This document shows, piece by piece, positions 25,235-34,608 of a DNA stretch of 62,524 nt. The DNA lies in assembly GCA_022791875.1 (NCBI GenBank), contig JAAVZX010000026.1, forward strand, positions 1 through 62,524, in the 5' to 3' direction. Source of the stretch: Oscillibacter sp. (GTDB lineage: Bacteria > Bacillota > Clostridia > Oscillospirales > Oscillospiraceae). Below the pieces are notes generated by a model. That model ran no database searches and was not told where the DNA came from. It was given only the letters and a program-made list of their open reading frames with translations. The position numbers and the translations under genes are program-made. How positions within the stretch are numbered: the first letter of the stretch is position 1; every line of letters starts with the position of its first letter.

Positions 25235-26131
25235 ATGGAGTTCACAAAAGAGATGGAAGCCGCCCGCCGCCTGGCGGAGGCGCGCCTGGGGACCTTTTTC
25301 CCCGGCGGCGGACTGGCGGAGGCCATGCGCTACAGCCTCATGGCCGGCGGGAAGCGCATCCGGCCCATCCTGACCATGAAGTTCTGCGAGGCGGCGGGGG
25401 GGACCATGGAGGAAGCCCTGGACTTCGCCTGCGGTGTGGAGATGCTGCACACCTACTCCCTGATTCACGACGACCTCCCCTGCATGGACGACGACGGCCT
25501 CCGCCGCGGCAGGCCCACGAACCACATAGTCTACGGCGAATGCACCGCCACCCTGGCAGGCGACGCCCTCCAGGCCGCGGCCTTCCAGACGGTGCTGTCC
25601 GCGGGAGGGACCTGGCGGCACGGCGGTGGGGCCGCGAAGGCGCTGGCGGCGAACATCCTGGCGGAGGCCGCGGGTCTGGAGGGCATGTGCGGCGGGCAGT
25701 ACCGGGACACCCTGCCCGGCGAAGCCCCCCGCACGGCGGAGGACCTGACGGAGATCAACGACCGGAAGACCGGCGCGCTCCTGCGGGCGGCGTGTATGAT
25801 GGGCGTCGCGGCGTCCATGGGCCGCAGGGCGGTGGATGACGCCTGCATGGAGGCCGCGAAAGACTACGCCACCAACCTGGGCCTGGCCTTCCAGATCCAG
25901 GACGACATTCTGGACGAAACCGCCACCGCCGAGGCGCTGGGCAAGCCCATCGGCTCCGACGCGGCGAACAACAAGACCACCTACCTGACGCTCCTGGGCC
26001 GTGAGGCGTGCAGCGCCCTGGTCCTGCGCTACACGGAGCAGGCCAAGGCCGCACTGGACGGCGGCGTCTGGCCCGGCGGGACGGAGTTCCTGCGGACCCT
26101 GGCGGACAGCCTTGCGGTGCGCCGGAGCTGA
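25235..26131 (+). CDS. ispA: Geranylgeranyl/farnesyl diphosphate synthase
   Basis: Adds isopentenyl diphosphate to DMAPP/GPP to make farnesyl (or longer) diphosphate. 298 residues. First Asp-rich motif DDLPCMDDD, with HTYSLIHD before it; second motif IQDDILDE; GGKRIRPIL near the start for IPP binding. The first motif carries the bacterial FPP-type two-residue insertion. It takes products of the MEP pathway whose ispH, ispD and ispF are also in this window. Gene order xseA-xseB-ispA is the usual Firmicutes order. Confidence 0.95.
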   Translation: MEFTKEMEAARRLAEARLGTFFPGGGLAEAMRYSLMAGGKRIRPILTMKFCEAAGGTMEEALDFACGVEMLHTYSLIHDDLPCMDDDGLRRGRPTNHIVYGECTATLAGDALQAAAFQTVLSAGGTWRHGGGAAKALAANILAEAAGLEGMCGGQYRDTLPGEAPRTAEDLTEINDRKTGALLRAACMMGVAASMGRRAVDDACMEAAKDYATNLGLAFQIQDDILDETATAEALGKPIGSDAANNKTTYLTLLGREACSALVLRYTEQAKAALDGGVWPGGTEFLRTLADSLAVRRS

Positions 26132-26163
26132 GGGATTAAAGAGAGAAAAAAGAGGGGTTACTC

Positions 26164-27030
26164 GTGGCAAAGAGCATTTTGCATACGATTGAACAGAACC
26201 GCGCCGGCTTCTCCCGCGGGCAGAAGCGGATCGCGGACTATATTCTGGAGCACTACGACAAGGCCGCGTTCATGACGGCCAGCCGCCTGGGGGCCCTGGC
26301 GGGGGTCAGCGAGTCCACGGTGGTCCGCTTCGCCTCCGAGCTGGGCTACGACGGATACCCCGGAATGCAAAGGGCTTTACAGGAGATGCGCCGCAGCCGT
26401 TTAACCTCCACCGAGCGCATTCGCGCGGCAGAGGAGGTCCTCTCCAGCCAGGACCTTCTGGGGGCCATCCTGCAATCGGACATCGAGAAGCTCCGGCAGG
26501 TGGTGAACGAGGCGGATCGGGGGGCGTTCAGCCAGGTGGTAGAGCGCATCCGCGCCGCGCGGCACATCTATATTCTGGGGGTCCGTTCCTCGTCCTTCGT
26601 GGCGGGCTACCTGAATTTCTACATGCACCTGCTGTTTGAGAACGTGACTCTGGTGCAGTCCAACGCGGCGGGGGAGATCTTCGAGCAGCTCTTCCGCATC
26701 GGGGACCCGGACGTGATGATCGCCATCAGCTTCCCCCGGTACTCCAAGGTGACGATGAACACGGTCAAGTTTGCCCGCGCCCGTGGGGCGGGGATCATCG
26801 CCATCACGGACAACACGCTCTCTCCGGTGTACCAGATGTCGGACGCGGCGCTGCTGGCCCCCTGCGAGATGATCTCCTTTGTGGACTCCATGGTGGCGCC
26901 GCTGTCGCTGATTAACGCGCTGCTGGTCGCCCTGGCGAAGTGCGGCGGGGAGGACGTGTCCGCCACCTTCGCGGAGCTGGAGAACATCTGGAACGAGTAC
27001 AGCGTGTTTGGGAAGATGGATGATGAGTAA
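26164..27030 (+). CDS. MurR/RpiR family transcriptional regulator
   Basis: 288 residues. N-terminal RpiR-type helix-turn-helix (about 1-77; FSRGQKRIADYILEHYDKAAFMTASRLGALAGVSESTVVRFASELGYDGYPGMQRAL). C-terminal SIS domain (about 120-250; IYILGVRSSSFVAGYLNFYMHLL; DVMIAISFPRYSKVTMNTVKFARARGAGIIAITDN). SIS domains bind sugar phosphates; the ligand is unknown. The start is GTG 26164 with AGAGGGGTT ahead. It overlaps the next gene by eight bases, so it may regulate or merely be co-expressed with the flavoprotein. Confidence 0.92.
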   Translation: MAKSILHTIEQNRAGFSRGQKRIADYILEHYDKAAFMTASRLGALAGVSESTVVRFASELGYDGYPGMQRALQEMRRSRLTSTERIRAAEEVLSSQDLLGAILQSDIEKLRQVVNEADRGAFSQVVERIRAARHIYILGVRSSSFVAGYLNFYMHLLFENVTLVQSNAAGEIFEQLFRIGDPDVMIAISFPRYSKVTMNTVKFARARGAGIIAITDNTLSPVYQMSDAALLAPCEMISFVDSMVAPLSLINALLVALAKCGGEDVSATFAELENIWNEYSVFGKMDDE

Positions 27031-28255
27031 AGAAGTTTTGGTGATCGGCGGCGGGGCCGCCGGGATGATGACCGCCATTTCTGCGGCGGAGCTGGGGGCG
27101 GCGGTGACGCTCCTGGAGCCGAACTCCCGCCTGGGGAAAAAGCTGAATATCACCGGAAAGGGCCGCTGCAACGTGACCAACAACGCGGGCCTGGAGGAAC
27201 TTTTGGCGAATGTGCCCCGTAATGGGAAATTCCTTTACAGCGCTTTCTCCCGCTTCGATGGACGGGACGCCATGGCTTTTTTCGAGGCCCTGGGCGTTCC
27301 GCTGAAAACGGAGCGGGGAAACCGGGTCTTTCCGGTGTCCGACAGCGCCTTCGACATCAGCGCCGCCCTGGAGCGCCGCCTGCGGGCCCTGGGCGTGAAG
27401 GTCATACGGGACCGTGCGGTGTCCCTGGAGATCACGGACGGCGCGGTCCGGGGCGCGGCAGGGGAGCGGGCCGTCTACACCGCGGACGCGGTGATTCTCG
27501 CCACCGGCGGCGTGTCCTACCCCGCCACCGGCTCCACCGGAGACGGCCACCGCATGGCGGAGGCCGCAGGCCACACAATCACGCCTCTGCAAGGCTCCCT
27601 GGTCCCCCTGCGGGACTTCGGCATTGGCCGGGATTTGCAGGGCCTGAGCCTCCGGAACGTGGGCCTCACGGTCTTCGAGAACAGCAAGAAAATCTACACA
27701 GACTTCGGCGAAATGCTCTTCACCCACTTCGGCGTCAGCGGCCCGCTGATCCTCTCGGCCTCCGCCCACATGCGGCACTTCGGGACGAAAGCGTACCACC
27801 TGGAAATCGACCTGAAACCCGCTCTGGAGGACCCGGTTCTCGACAAGCGGCTGCTGAGCGATTTTGAAAAATACCACAACCACGATTTCTGCAACGCCCT
27901 GGACGGCCTGCTGCCCAAAAAGATAATTCCGACCATCGTAAAAGCCTCCGGGATTCCGCCCCGCCAGAAGGTCCACGACATCACCCGGGACCAGCGCCGG
28001 GGCCTGCTCCAGGTGTTGAAGCATTTTCCTGTGGTGATCGCGGGCCCCTGCCCGGTGGAGGACGCCATCGTCACTTCCGGCGGCGTGAAGGTAGGGGAAG
28101 TGAACCCAAGCACAATGGAGTCAAAGTGTGTAAAGGGTCTGTACTTTGCAGGGGAACTCTTGGATGCAGACGCCTACACCGGGGGCTTCAACCTGCAAAT
28201 CGCCTGGGCCACGGGCCGCGCCGCAGGCCAGTCCGCCGCAGGACAGACGGAATAG
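27023..28255 (+). CDS. FAD-dependent oxidoreductase of the HI0933/YhiN family
   Basis: 410 residues. The N-terminal FAD-binding GxGxxG is seen in EVLVIGGGAAGMMTAISAAELGAAVTLLEP, then the family signature LGKKLNITGKGRCNVTNN. AVILATGGVSYPATGSTGDGHRMAEAAGH and the C-terminal GELLDADAYTGGFNLQIAWATGRAAG complete it. These proteins are often named aminoacetone oxidase-like; the true substrate is uncertain. Two ATG codons (27020, 27023) lie at the end of the rpiR gene; MSKEVL fits the family N-terminus. The neighbour cmk follows, as in many Clostridia. Confidence 0.92.
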   Translation: MSKEVLVIGGGAAGMMTAISAAELGAAVTLLEPNSRLGKKLNITGKGRCNVTNNAGLEELLANVPRNGKFLYSAFSRFDGRDAMAFFEALGVPLKTERGNRVFPVSDSAFDISAALERRLRALGVKVIRDRAVSLEITDGAVRGAAGERAVYTADAVILATGGVSYPATGSTGDGHRMAEAAGHTITPLQGSLVPLRDFGIGRDLQGLSLRNVGLTVFENSKKIYTDFGEMLFTHFGVSGPLILSASAHMRHFGTKAYHLEIDLKPALEDPVLDKRLLSDFEKYHNHDFCNALDGLLPKKIIPTIVKASGIPPRQKVHDITRDQRRGLLQVLKHFPVVIAGPCPVEDAIVTSGGVKVGEVNPSTMESKCVKGLYFAGELLDADAYTGGFNLQIAWATGRAAGQSAAGQTE

Positions 28256-28299
28256 AAAACAGAATCAGCGCCGTGAGGCGCAGGGAGGGATTTTTAGCT

Positions 28300-28977
28300 A
28301 TGAGCACCATTCGCATCGCCATCGACGGGCCGTCCGGCGCGGGCAAGAGCTCCCTGGCGAAAGCCGCCGCCGGGGCCCTAGGCTTTCTCTACGTGGACAC
28401 CGGGGCCATCTACCGCACCATCGGCCTCCATATCTATAGGGAGGGCGTGGACCCCGCGGACCAGGAGGCCGTAACTGCCGAGCTGCCCCGCATCCAAATC
28501 GACCTGCGCTACGAGGACGGCCAGCAGCGCATGTTCCTCAACGGCGCTGACGTGACGGAGGAGATCCGCCTGCCGGAGGTGTCTCAGTACACCTCCGCGG
28601 TGTCAGCCCTGCCGCCGGTGCGGAAATTCCTCCTGGAGATGCAGCGGGAACTGGCCCGGAGCCACAGCGTCATCATGGACGGCCGGGACATCGGCACGGT
28701 GGTCCTGCCCGACGCGGAGGTCAAAATCTACCTCACCGCCTCCGCCCAGGCCAGGGCGGAGCGCCGGATGCTGGAGCTGGAAAACCAGGGGACGCCCCAG
28801 CCCTATGAGGACGTCCTGCGGGAGATCGAGGAGCGGGACTGGCGGGACACCCACCGGGACACGGCCCCCCTCCGCCGCGCGGAGAACGCCGTGCTTCTGG
28901 ACACCACAGCGCTGAACTTTCAGGAGAGCCAGGCGGCGCTGCTGCGAATCATCCAGGAAAGGATGGGCCCCACATGA
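28300..28977 (+). CDS. cmk: Cytidylate kinase
   Basis: Phosphorylates CMP and dCMP. 225 residues. P-loop IAIDGPSGAGKSSLAKAAA; YVDTGAIYRTIGLH for CMP binding; VIMDGRDIGTVVLPDAEVKIYLTASAQARAERR as the conserved core. AGGGAGGG at 28281-28288 fixes ATG 28300; the frame upstream is a shadow of the flavoprotein gene. It overlaps plsC by four bases (ATGA). Confidence 0.96.
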   Translation: MSTIRIAIDGPSGAGKSSLAKAAAGALGFLYVDTGAIYRTIGLHIYREGVDPADQEAVTAELPRIQIDLRYEDGQQRMFLNGADVTEEIRLPEVSQYTSAVSALPPVRKFLLEMQRELARSHSVIMDGRDIGTVVLPDAEVKIYLTASAQARAERRMLELENQGTPQPYEDVLREIEERDWRDTHRDTAPLRRAENAVLLDTTALNFQESQAALLRIIQERMGPT

Positions 28978-29615
28978 AGCCGTTTAACTGCATTTTCGTC
29001 ATTATCTATTATGTAGTGGGGCTGGTTGCCTCCATCCTGCACCCCACGACGGTGGAGGGCATGGAAAAGCTGCCCCCCAGCGGCGTCCTTCTCTGCCCGA
29101 ACCACGCCAGCAACTGGGACCCCATTCTGATCGCCCTGCGCCTGCCCATCAACTACCGCCTCCACATCATGGCCAAGGCAGAGCTGTTCCGGAACCCCCT
29201 TCTGGGCTGGCTGCTGCGGAAGGTAGGGGCGTTCCCCGTGAGCCGCGGGAACAACGACATCAGCTCCATCAAGACCTCTATTCAGACCATCAAGGACGGC
29301 GACAACCTCCTGATTTTCCCCGAGGGCACCACGATCCACAACGGCATCGGCTACACAGACGGCCTCCCGGCCCACGCCAAATCCGGCGTGGCCGTCATCG
29401 GGGTCCGGACGGGGGCGAAGCTGGTTCCGGTGTTCGTGGACGGCGAGAAGAAGCTGTTCCGCCGGACCCGGATCGTTTTCGGCGACCCCTACGAGCCCCG
29501 CTACACAGGCCGCCGGGGGACTGCGGAGGAGATGCAGAAGATCGCGGACGACATTCTGGAAGCGGCCTACGCCCTGGGGGGCCAGCAGGTAGGGGGGAAG
29601 CCGCTGTGCGGGTGA
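28974..29615 (+). CDS. plsC: 1-acyl-sn-glycerol-3-phosphate acyltransferase family
   Basis: 213 residues, inner-membrane acyltransferase that would make phosphatidic acid. An N-terminal helix (FVIIYYVVGLVASILHP) anchors it. The catalytic HX4D is NHASNWD. IFPEGTTIHNG is the glycerol-phosphate-binding block, with GNNDISSIKTSIQTIKDGDNLL before it. Coupled with cmk upstream by ATGA and with ispH downstream by a ten-base overlap. Confidence 0.93.
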   Translation: MKPFNCIFVIIYYVVGLVASILHPTTVEGMEKLPPSGVLLCPNHASNWDPILIALRLPINYRLHIMAKAELFRNPLLGWLLRKVGAFPVSRGNNDISSIKTSIQTIKDGDNLLIFPEGTTIHNGIGYTDGLPAHAKSGVAVIGVRTGAKLVPVFVDGEKKLFRRTRIVFGDPYEPRYTGRRGTAEEMQKIADDILEAAYALGGQQVGGKPLCG

Positions 29616-31573
29616 TTCTGGCGGAGAGCGCGGGTTTCTGCTATGGGGTGCGCCGCGCGGTGGCCCTGGCGCGGGAGACGGCGGAGCAGTCCGGCGGCTG
29701 CTGGATGCTGGGGGATCTGATTCACAACGCCCACGTGATCCAGAGGCTGGAACAGGCTGGAGTGCGGAGGGTGACAAGCGAAGATGCTTTACGGACTGGG
29801 GACGTGGTGCTGATCCGCTCCCACGGTGAGATGCGGGGCGTTTTGGAAGAACTGGAGGCCCGCGGGGTGCGCTGCGTGGACGCCACGTGCCCCAATGTGC
29901 GCCGCATTCAGACCCTGGCGGCGCAGGCGGAGGCGGAGGGCCGCAGGCCCGTGATCATCGGCGATCCAGCCCATCCGGAGGTGGCCGGGATCGCCAGCTG
30001 GTGCCGCAATCCCTTGGTGCTCAGCGGTCCGGAGGCTGTGAGGGCCTGTCTGGAATCGGGGGATCTGGACCCGGAGGAGCCCCTTTCCGTGGCGGCTCAG
30101 ACCACCTGTATTCGTGAACTTTTTGAAACTTCTTGGAAAATCCTAAAAAAAGAGTGTACAAACGTAAAAATATTTGATACAATATGTAACGCTACGCAGA
30201 ATCGTCAGGCTGAGGCGGCGTCTCTCGCCGCCCAATCGGACGTAATGGTTGTGGTAGGGGACCGTAAAAGCGCCAACACCAAACATTTGACGGAAATTTG
30301 TAAGACAAGCTGCGCCCGCGTCTATCAGGTGGAAGACGCGTCGGGGCTGTCGCCGGATTTTTTCAGTGGTTGCTCTGTTGCGGGCCTTACGGCCGGCGCC
30401 TCCACCCCTGCGGGCATCATTAAGGAGGTATATGCAGCCATGAGCGAAGAAATCAAAGCCCCTGAGAGCAAAGAGGAGTCCTTTGAGGAACTGCTGAATC
30501 AGTCCTTCAAAACTTTAAATACAGGAGAGAAGGTAACCGGCATTGTCACCGCCATCACTCCGACGGAGGTGCAGGTGGATGTGGGCGCCAAGCAGGCGGC
30601 CTACATCAAGCTCAGCGAGCTCACCGACGACCCCGCCGCCAGGCCGGAGGACGTGGTGAAGGTGGGCGACGAGATCGAGACCTACATCGTCCGCGTGAAC
30701 GACGTGGAAGGCTATGCCGAGCTCTCCAAGAAGCGTCTGGACGCGGTTAAGGTTTGGGAGAACATTGAGCAGGCCGTGGAGGAGAAGACCATCCTCGAGG
30801 GCACCGTCACCGAGGAGAACAAGGGCGGCATCGTGGTGTCCGTGAAGGGCGTGCGGGTCTTTGTGCCCGCGTCCCAGAGCGGCCAGCCCCGGGGCGCGGA
30901 CCTGTCCGCCATGAAGGGCCAGAAGGTCCAGCTCCGCATCACCGAGGTCAACCGCGCCCGCCGCCGGGTGGTTGGCTCCATCCGTTCCGTGGCCGACGAG
31001 GCCCGGCGGGCCGCCCAGGAGGAGATCTGGGCCAACATTGAGGAGGGCAAGCGCTACACCGGTACTGTGAAGTCCATGACCAGCTACGGCGTGTTCGTCG
31101 ACATCGGCGGCGTGGACGGCATGGTACATATCTCCGAGCTGAGCTGGAGCCGTATCAAGCAGCCCTCCGACATCTGCAAGGTCGGCGACACCATGGAGGT
31201 GTACGTGATCTCCTTCGACCCCGAGAAGCGCAAGATCTCCCTGGGCGTGAAGGACCACAGCATCAACCCCTGGCAGGTCTTTATGGACAAGTACCAGGTG
31301 GGCGACGTGGCCAACGTGCGCATCGTGAAGCTGATCACCTTCGGCGCGTTTGCCGAGGTGGTTCCCGGCGTGGACGGCCTGATCCACATCTCCCAGATTG
31401 CGGACCGCCGCATCGAGAAGCCCAGCGACGTGCTGTCCGAGGGCCAGATGGTGGACGTGAAGATCACCGCCGTGGATGAGGAGCGTCAGAAGATCTCCCT
31501 GTCCATCCGCGCCCTGCTGGGCGGCGCCCCCGAAGAGGAGGAGCCCATGGACGAGGAGCCTGTGGAGGAGTAA
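29606..31573 (+). CDS. ispH: Fusion of IspH (HMBPP reductase) and ribosomal protein S1
   Basis: 655 residues in two parts. Residues 1 to about 278 are IspH, the iron-sulphur enzyme that ends the MEP isoprenoid pathway; its three cluster Cys are in GFCYGVRRA, DATCPNVRRIQ and DTICNATQNRQ. Residues from about 279 carry four S1 RNA-binding repeats (about 302-375, 392-455, 474-545, 560-630), the third ending GMVHISELSW...ISLGVKDHSINPW, the fourth GLIHISQIADRRIEKPSDVL. The start is GTG 29606, inside plsC. At the junction AAGGAGGT (30422-30429) precedes ATG 30440 by ten bases, so a free 377-residue S1 protein may also be made. The fusion is known in Clostridia. A strong terminator follows. Confidence 0.95.
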   Translation: MRVILAESAGFCYGVRRAVALARETAEQSGGCWMLGDLIHNAHVIQRLEQAGVRRVTSEDALRTGDVVLIRSHGEMRGVLEELEARGVRCVDATCPNVRRIQTLAAQAEAEGRRPVIIGDPAHPEVAGIASWCRNPLVLSGPEAVRACLESGDLDPEEPLSVAAQTTCIRELFETSWKILKKECTNVKIFDTICNATQNRQAEAASLAAQSDVMVVVGDRKSANTKHLTEICKTSCARVYQVEDASGLSPDFFSGCSVAGLTAGASTPAGIIKEVYAAMSEEIKAPESKEESFEELLNQSFKTLNTGEKVTGIVTAITPTEVQVDVGAKQAAYIKLSELTDDPAARPEDVVKVGDEIETYIVRVNDVEGYAELSKKRLDAVKVWENIEQAVEEKTILEGTVTEENKGGIVVSVKGVRVFVPASQSGQPRGADLSAMKGQKVQLRITEVNRARRRVVGSIRSVADEARRAAQEEIWANIEEGKRYTGTVKSMTSYGVFVDIGGVDGMVHISELSWSRIKQPSDICKVGDTMEVYVISFDPEKRKISLGVKDHSINPWQVFMDKYQVGDVANVRIVKLITFGAFAEVVPGVDGLIHISQIADRRIEKPSDVLSEGQMVDVKITAVDEERQKISLSIRALLGGAPEEEEPMDEEPVEE

Positions 31574-31602
31574 GCGGTTTTCCTGCTGTGCTTTGAATGA
31601 AT

Positions 31603-31645
31603 CGGGAGGCAAGTCCCCTTTTGGGGGCCTGCCTCCCGGTTTTTT
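31603..31645 (+). terminator. Terminator of the cmk-plsC-ispH/S1 operon
   Basis: CGGGAGGC (31603-31610) pairs with GCCTCCCG (31631-31638); inner CCCC/GGGG with TTTT loop; then GTTTTTT. Confidence 0.92.
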
Positions 31646-31678
31646 GGCGAAAAACTTGTGATTTTTTTCACGTTCCCA

Positions 31679-31707
31679 TTGCAAAGCATTTCCAAAGCTG
31701 GTATACT
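31679..31707 (+). promoter_or_regulatory. Promoter of the butyryl-CoA transferase gene
   Basis: TTGCAA (31679-31684), 17 bases, TATACT (31702-31707). The start codon is about 110 bases further, leaving a leader that contains a decayed palindromic repeat. Confidence 0.7.
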
Positions 31708-31726
31708 AAGGTAAGATAGGGTATGC

Positions 31727-31775
31727 TGGGCTTTGCCCGGACCCGCCGGGGGCGCTGCCCCTGAACCCTGCCAAC
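31727..31775 (-). repeat. Decayed copy of the palindromic element (copy I)
   Basis: Between the but promoter and its start: CTGGGCTTTGCCCGG, CCGGGGGCGCTGCCCCTGAACCCTGCCAA. Wording and order resemble the inverted element (GGGGCTTTGCCCCTGGACC...ACCCTGGCAG), but the stems are broken. Confidence 0.45.
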
Positions 31776-31819
31776 TGGGTTTTCGCGTAAAATTTGATTG
31801 GATATTGGAGGAATTCGCT

Positions 31820-33166
31820 ATGAGCTATCAGGAGGAATACCGTCAGAAACTGACGTCCGCCGCGGAGGCCGTGAAGGCCGTGAAGCCCGGCGACTGGATC
31901 GACTACGGCTGGTGCGTCTGCACCCCCGTCGCCCTCGATAAGGCCCTGGCAGCCCGCTCCGGGGAGCTGACCGACGTGAAGGTACGGGGCGGCATCCTCA
32001 CCCACCGGCCCGCCATCTTCGATGTGCCTAACGCCGCCGAAAAGTTCTGCTGGAACTCCTGGCACATGGGCGGCATCGAGCGCAAGGCCATCAAGGAGGG
32101 CCTGGCCTACTACATTCCCATGCGCTACTCCGAGCTCCCCGGCTTCTACCGCAACGAGATCAAGTCCATCGACGTGGCCATGTTCCAGGTGCCCCCCATG
32201 GACGAGCACGGCTGGTTCAACTTCGGCCCCGGCGGCTCCCATCTGAAAGCCGTCTGCGAGGTGGCGAAGACCATCATCGTCGAGGTGAACAAGAACATCC
32301 CCGTCTGCCTGGGCGGCTTCGACAACTGCGTCCATATCAGCGACGTGGACATGATCGTGGAGGGGGACAATCCCCCGATGGAGATTCTGGGAGGCGGCGG
32401 TGCGGCCTCCGAGGTGGACCTGGCGGTGGCGAAACTGGTGGTGGAGGAGATCCCCGACGGCGCCTGCCTCCAGCTGGGCATCGGGGCCATGCCCAACGCC
32501 ATCGGCAAGATGATCGCCGAGTCCGACTTGAAGGACCTGGGCGTGCATACGGAGATGTATGTGGACGCCTTTGTGGAGATGTCCAGGGCGGGCCGGATCA
32601 CGGGCCTGCGGAAGCCCTTCGACCGGGGCCGGCAGACCTACGCCTTTGCCGCCGGCTCCCAGGCCCTGTACGACTTCCTGAACAACAACCCGGAGTGCAT
32701 GGCCGCCCCGGTGGACTACGTGAACAGCATCGCCCGTGTGGCCCAGATTGAGAACTTCATGTCCATCAACGGCGCGGTGGATATCGACCTCTTCGGCCAG
32801 GTGTCCTCGGAGTCCTCGGGCATCAACCATATCTCCGGCGCAGGCGGGCAGCAGGACTTCGTGATGGGCGCGTACCTCTCCAAGGGCGGAAAGAGCTTCA
32901 TCTGCTGTTCCTCGTCCTTCATGGACAAGAAGACGGGCCAGCTGAAATCCCGCATCCGCCCCACGCTGGTGGACGGCTCCGTGGTGACGGCCACCCGGGC
33001 GAACCTGCACTGGCTGGTGACGGAGTACGGCAAGTTCTGCGTGAAGGGCAAGTCTGTCTGGGAGCGGGCGGAGGGCCTGATCGGCATCGCCCATCCCCAG
33101 TTCCGGGACGAGCTGATTGCGGAAGCGGAGAAAATGCACATCTGGCGCCGTTCCAACAAGCGTTAA
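31820..33166 (+). CDS. but: Butyryl-CoA:acetate CoA-transferase
   Basis: Moves CoA from butyryl-CoA to acetate, the last step of butyrate formation in many gut Firmicutes. 448 residues, the family length. Strong agreement with the Roseburia/Faecalibacterium type as I remember it: [15 protein letters not shown] near the start, [60 protein letters not shown] (catalytic Glu region), [20 protein letters not shown] and the end [16 protein letters not shown] at 31807-31811 gives ATG 31820. It stands alone with its own promoter; 4-hydroxybutyrate or other acyl-CoA transferases are the nearest alternatives. Confidence 0.9.
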   Translation: MSYQEEYRQKLTSAAEAVKAVKPGDWIDYGWCVCTPVALDKALAARSGELTDVKVRGGILTHRPAIFDVPNAAEKFCWNSWHMGGIERKAIKEGLAYYIPMRYSELPGFYRNEIKSIDVAMFQVPPMDEHGWFNFGPGGSHLKAVCEVAKTIIVEVNKNIPVCLGGFDNCVHISDVDMIVEGDNPPMEILGGGGAASEVDLAVAKLVVEEIPDGACLQLGIGAMPNAIGKMIAESDLKDLGVHTEMYVDAFVEMSRAGRITGLRKPFDRGRQTYAFAAGSQALYDFLNNNPECMAAPVDYVNSIARVAQIENFMSINGAVDIDLFGQVSSESSGINHISGAGGQQDFVMGAYLSKGGKSFICCSSSFMDKKTGQLKSRIRPTLVDGSVVTATRANLHWLVTEYGKFCVKGKSVWERAEGLIGIAHPQFRDELIAEAEKMHIWRRSNKR

Positions 33167-33253
33167 GAGACGCAGGGAACGCAGCGCCGCGAAGAAGGAA
33201 GATGAAGAAGAGATAAGACCTCCGAAAAAAACCCATGCCGCAAAAAAAGGAGC

Positions 33254-33343
33254 GATCCGGCGGGGTCCCGGGGGAACCGTTCCCCCGGGCGGGAGTCCAG
33301 AGGGCAGGGCCCTCTGGCGGGGGCGGGGGCAGAGCCCCCGCGT
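33254..33343 (+). repeat. Dispersed palindromic element, copy E (three-hairpin subtype)
   Basis: CCCGGGGGAA (33267-33276)/CCG/complement to 33289; CCAGAGGGC (33297-33305)/AGG/complement to 33317; GCGGGGGC (33323-33330)/AGA/complement to 33341. The head GCGGGGTCC and the AGA-loop third hairpin match copy B. It ends about 28 bases before the carD start. Confidence 0.85.
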
Positions 33344-33370
33344 GGCCGCAGCAGCGGCGGAGGGAAAGCT

Positions 33371-33877
33371 ATGTTTAATATCGGGGACCTGGTTGTACAT
33401 CCGATGCACGGCGCTGGCGTAATCGACGATATTGTCCGGGAAAAGGTGACGGGCAGCGAGAAGGAGTATTACGTATTCAAGATGCCCATGGGCGGGCTGA
33501 TTCTGAAAATTCCCACCGCCAACAGTCAGGCGATTGGGATTCGGTCGATTATTTCTCCCGACGAGGCGGAGGCATTCTTCGACGGGATTCCCGGCCTGGA
33601 GGTGGAGGTGAACGCGAACTGGAACAAGCGTTATCAGGAAAACCTGACCCGCCTGAAAAGCGGGGACCTGAACGAGGTGGCCCGGGTGGTCAAGGGCCTG
33701 ATGCGTCGGGAGTCCCGGCGGAGCCTGTCCACGGGGGAGCGGAAGATGCTCCACAGCGCTAAGCAGATCATTATCTCCGAGATCGTGCTGGTGGAGGGAT
33801 CGGCGTATCAGGACGTGGAGGCGCGGCTGGACCGGGCGGTGATGCAGCCCGCCCGCAGGGAGAAGGAGAAGGTTTGA
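33371..33877 (+). CDS. carD: CarD family transcriptional regulator
   Basis: 168 residues. The N-terminal RNA-polymerase-interacting domain has [38 protein letters not shown]; the C-terminal helical domain has [43 protein letters not shown]. CarD-type proteins bind the RNA polymerase beta subunit and stabilise open promoter complexes. GGAGGG at about 33359-33364 fixes ATG 33371. Its stop overlaps the ispD start (TGATG), so it heads a carD-ispD-ispF operon, an order common in Clostridia. Confidence 0.93.
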   Translation: MFNIGDLVVHPMHGAGVIDDIVREKVTGSEKEYYVFKMPMGGLILKIPTANSQAIGIRSIISPDEAEAFFDGIPGLEVEVNANWNKRYQENLTRLKSGDLNEVARVVKGLMRRESRRSLSTGERKMLHSAKQIIISEIVLVEGSAYQDVEARLDRAVMQPARREKEKV

Positions 33878-34608
33878 TGCTGTCTTTCTTGAAAAAAGTA
33901 CGGCGGGCCAGCCAGCCGCGCTGCGCGGTTCTGGTGGCGGCGGCAGGGTCCTCCCGGCGGATGGGGGGCGTCAACAAGCTGATGGAGCCCCTGGACGGCG
34001 TGCCCGTCCTGGTGCGGACCCTGTCGGCCCTCCAGGTGGCCCAGCGGGTGGACGAGATCATCGTCGCGGCGCGGGAGGAAGACCTGGTGGAGATCTCCCG
34101 CCTGTGCCGGGACTACGGCATTACGAAGTGCGCGAAGGTGGTCCGGGGCGGGGAGAGCCGGGTACACTCCGTGCTCCTGGCGGCGCTGGAGGCGTCTCCG
34201 GAGACGGAACTGCTGGCGGTCCACGACGGGGCCCGCCCCCTGGTGACGCCGGAGCTTGTGGACAGCGTGATTGCCGCCGCCGTGCGCTGCGGCGCGGCCG
34301 CGCCTGCGGTGCCGGTGAAGGACACGGTGAAGACGGCGGACCAGGAGGGCCGTGTGGGCGAAACCGTTCCGCGGGAGCATCTGCGGGCGGTGCAGACCCC
34401 CCAGGTCTTCGACGCGGACCTGCTGCGGGCGGCGCTGAAAGCCGCCCTGGAGGCAAATGCGGAGGTGACGGACGACGCCTCCGCCGTGGAGCGTTTGGGC
34501 AAGGCCGTGTTCCTGGTGGAGGGCAACGAGGAAAACCTGAAAATCACCACGCCGCTGGACCTCATCCTTGCGGAGGCCATCACCCGGGCCAGAAAGGAGC
34601 GGGGATGA
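33877..34608 (+). CDS. ispD: 2-C-methyl-D-erythritol 4-phosphate cytidylyltransferase
   Basis: Third enzyme of the MEP pathway; makes CDP-methylerythritol. 243 residues. CTP-binding loop [19 protein letters not shown] with the conserved Arg and Lys; [55 protein letters not shown]. About 18 residues precede the usual N-terminus ([14 protein letters not shown]), a mild extension. It overlaps carD and ispF, with ATGA at the 3' end. Confidence 0.95.
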   Translation: MLSFLKKVRRASQPRCAVLVAAAGSSRRMGGVNKLMEPLDGVPVLVRTLSALQVAQRVDEIIVAAREEDLVEISRLCRDYGITKCAKVVRGGESRVHSVLLAALEASPETELLAVHDGARPLVTPELVDSVIAAAVRCGAAAPAVPVKDTVKTADQEGRVGETVPREHLRAVQTPQVFDADLLRAALKAALEANAEVTDDASAVERLGKAVFLVEGNEENLKITTPLDLILAEAITRARKERG

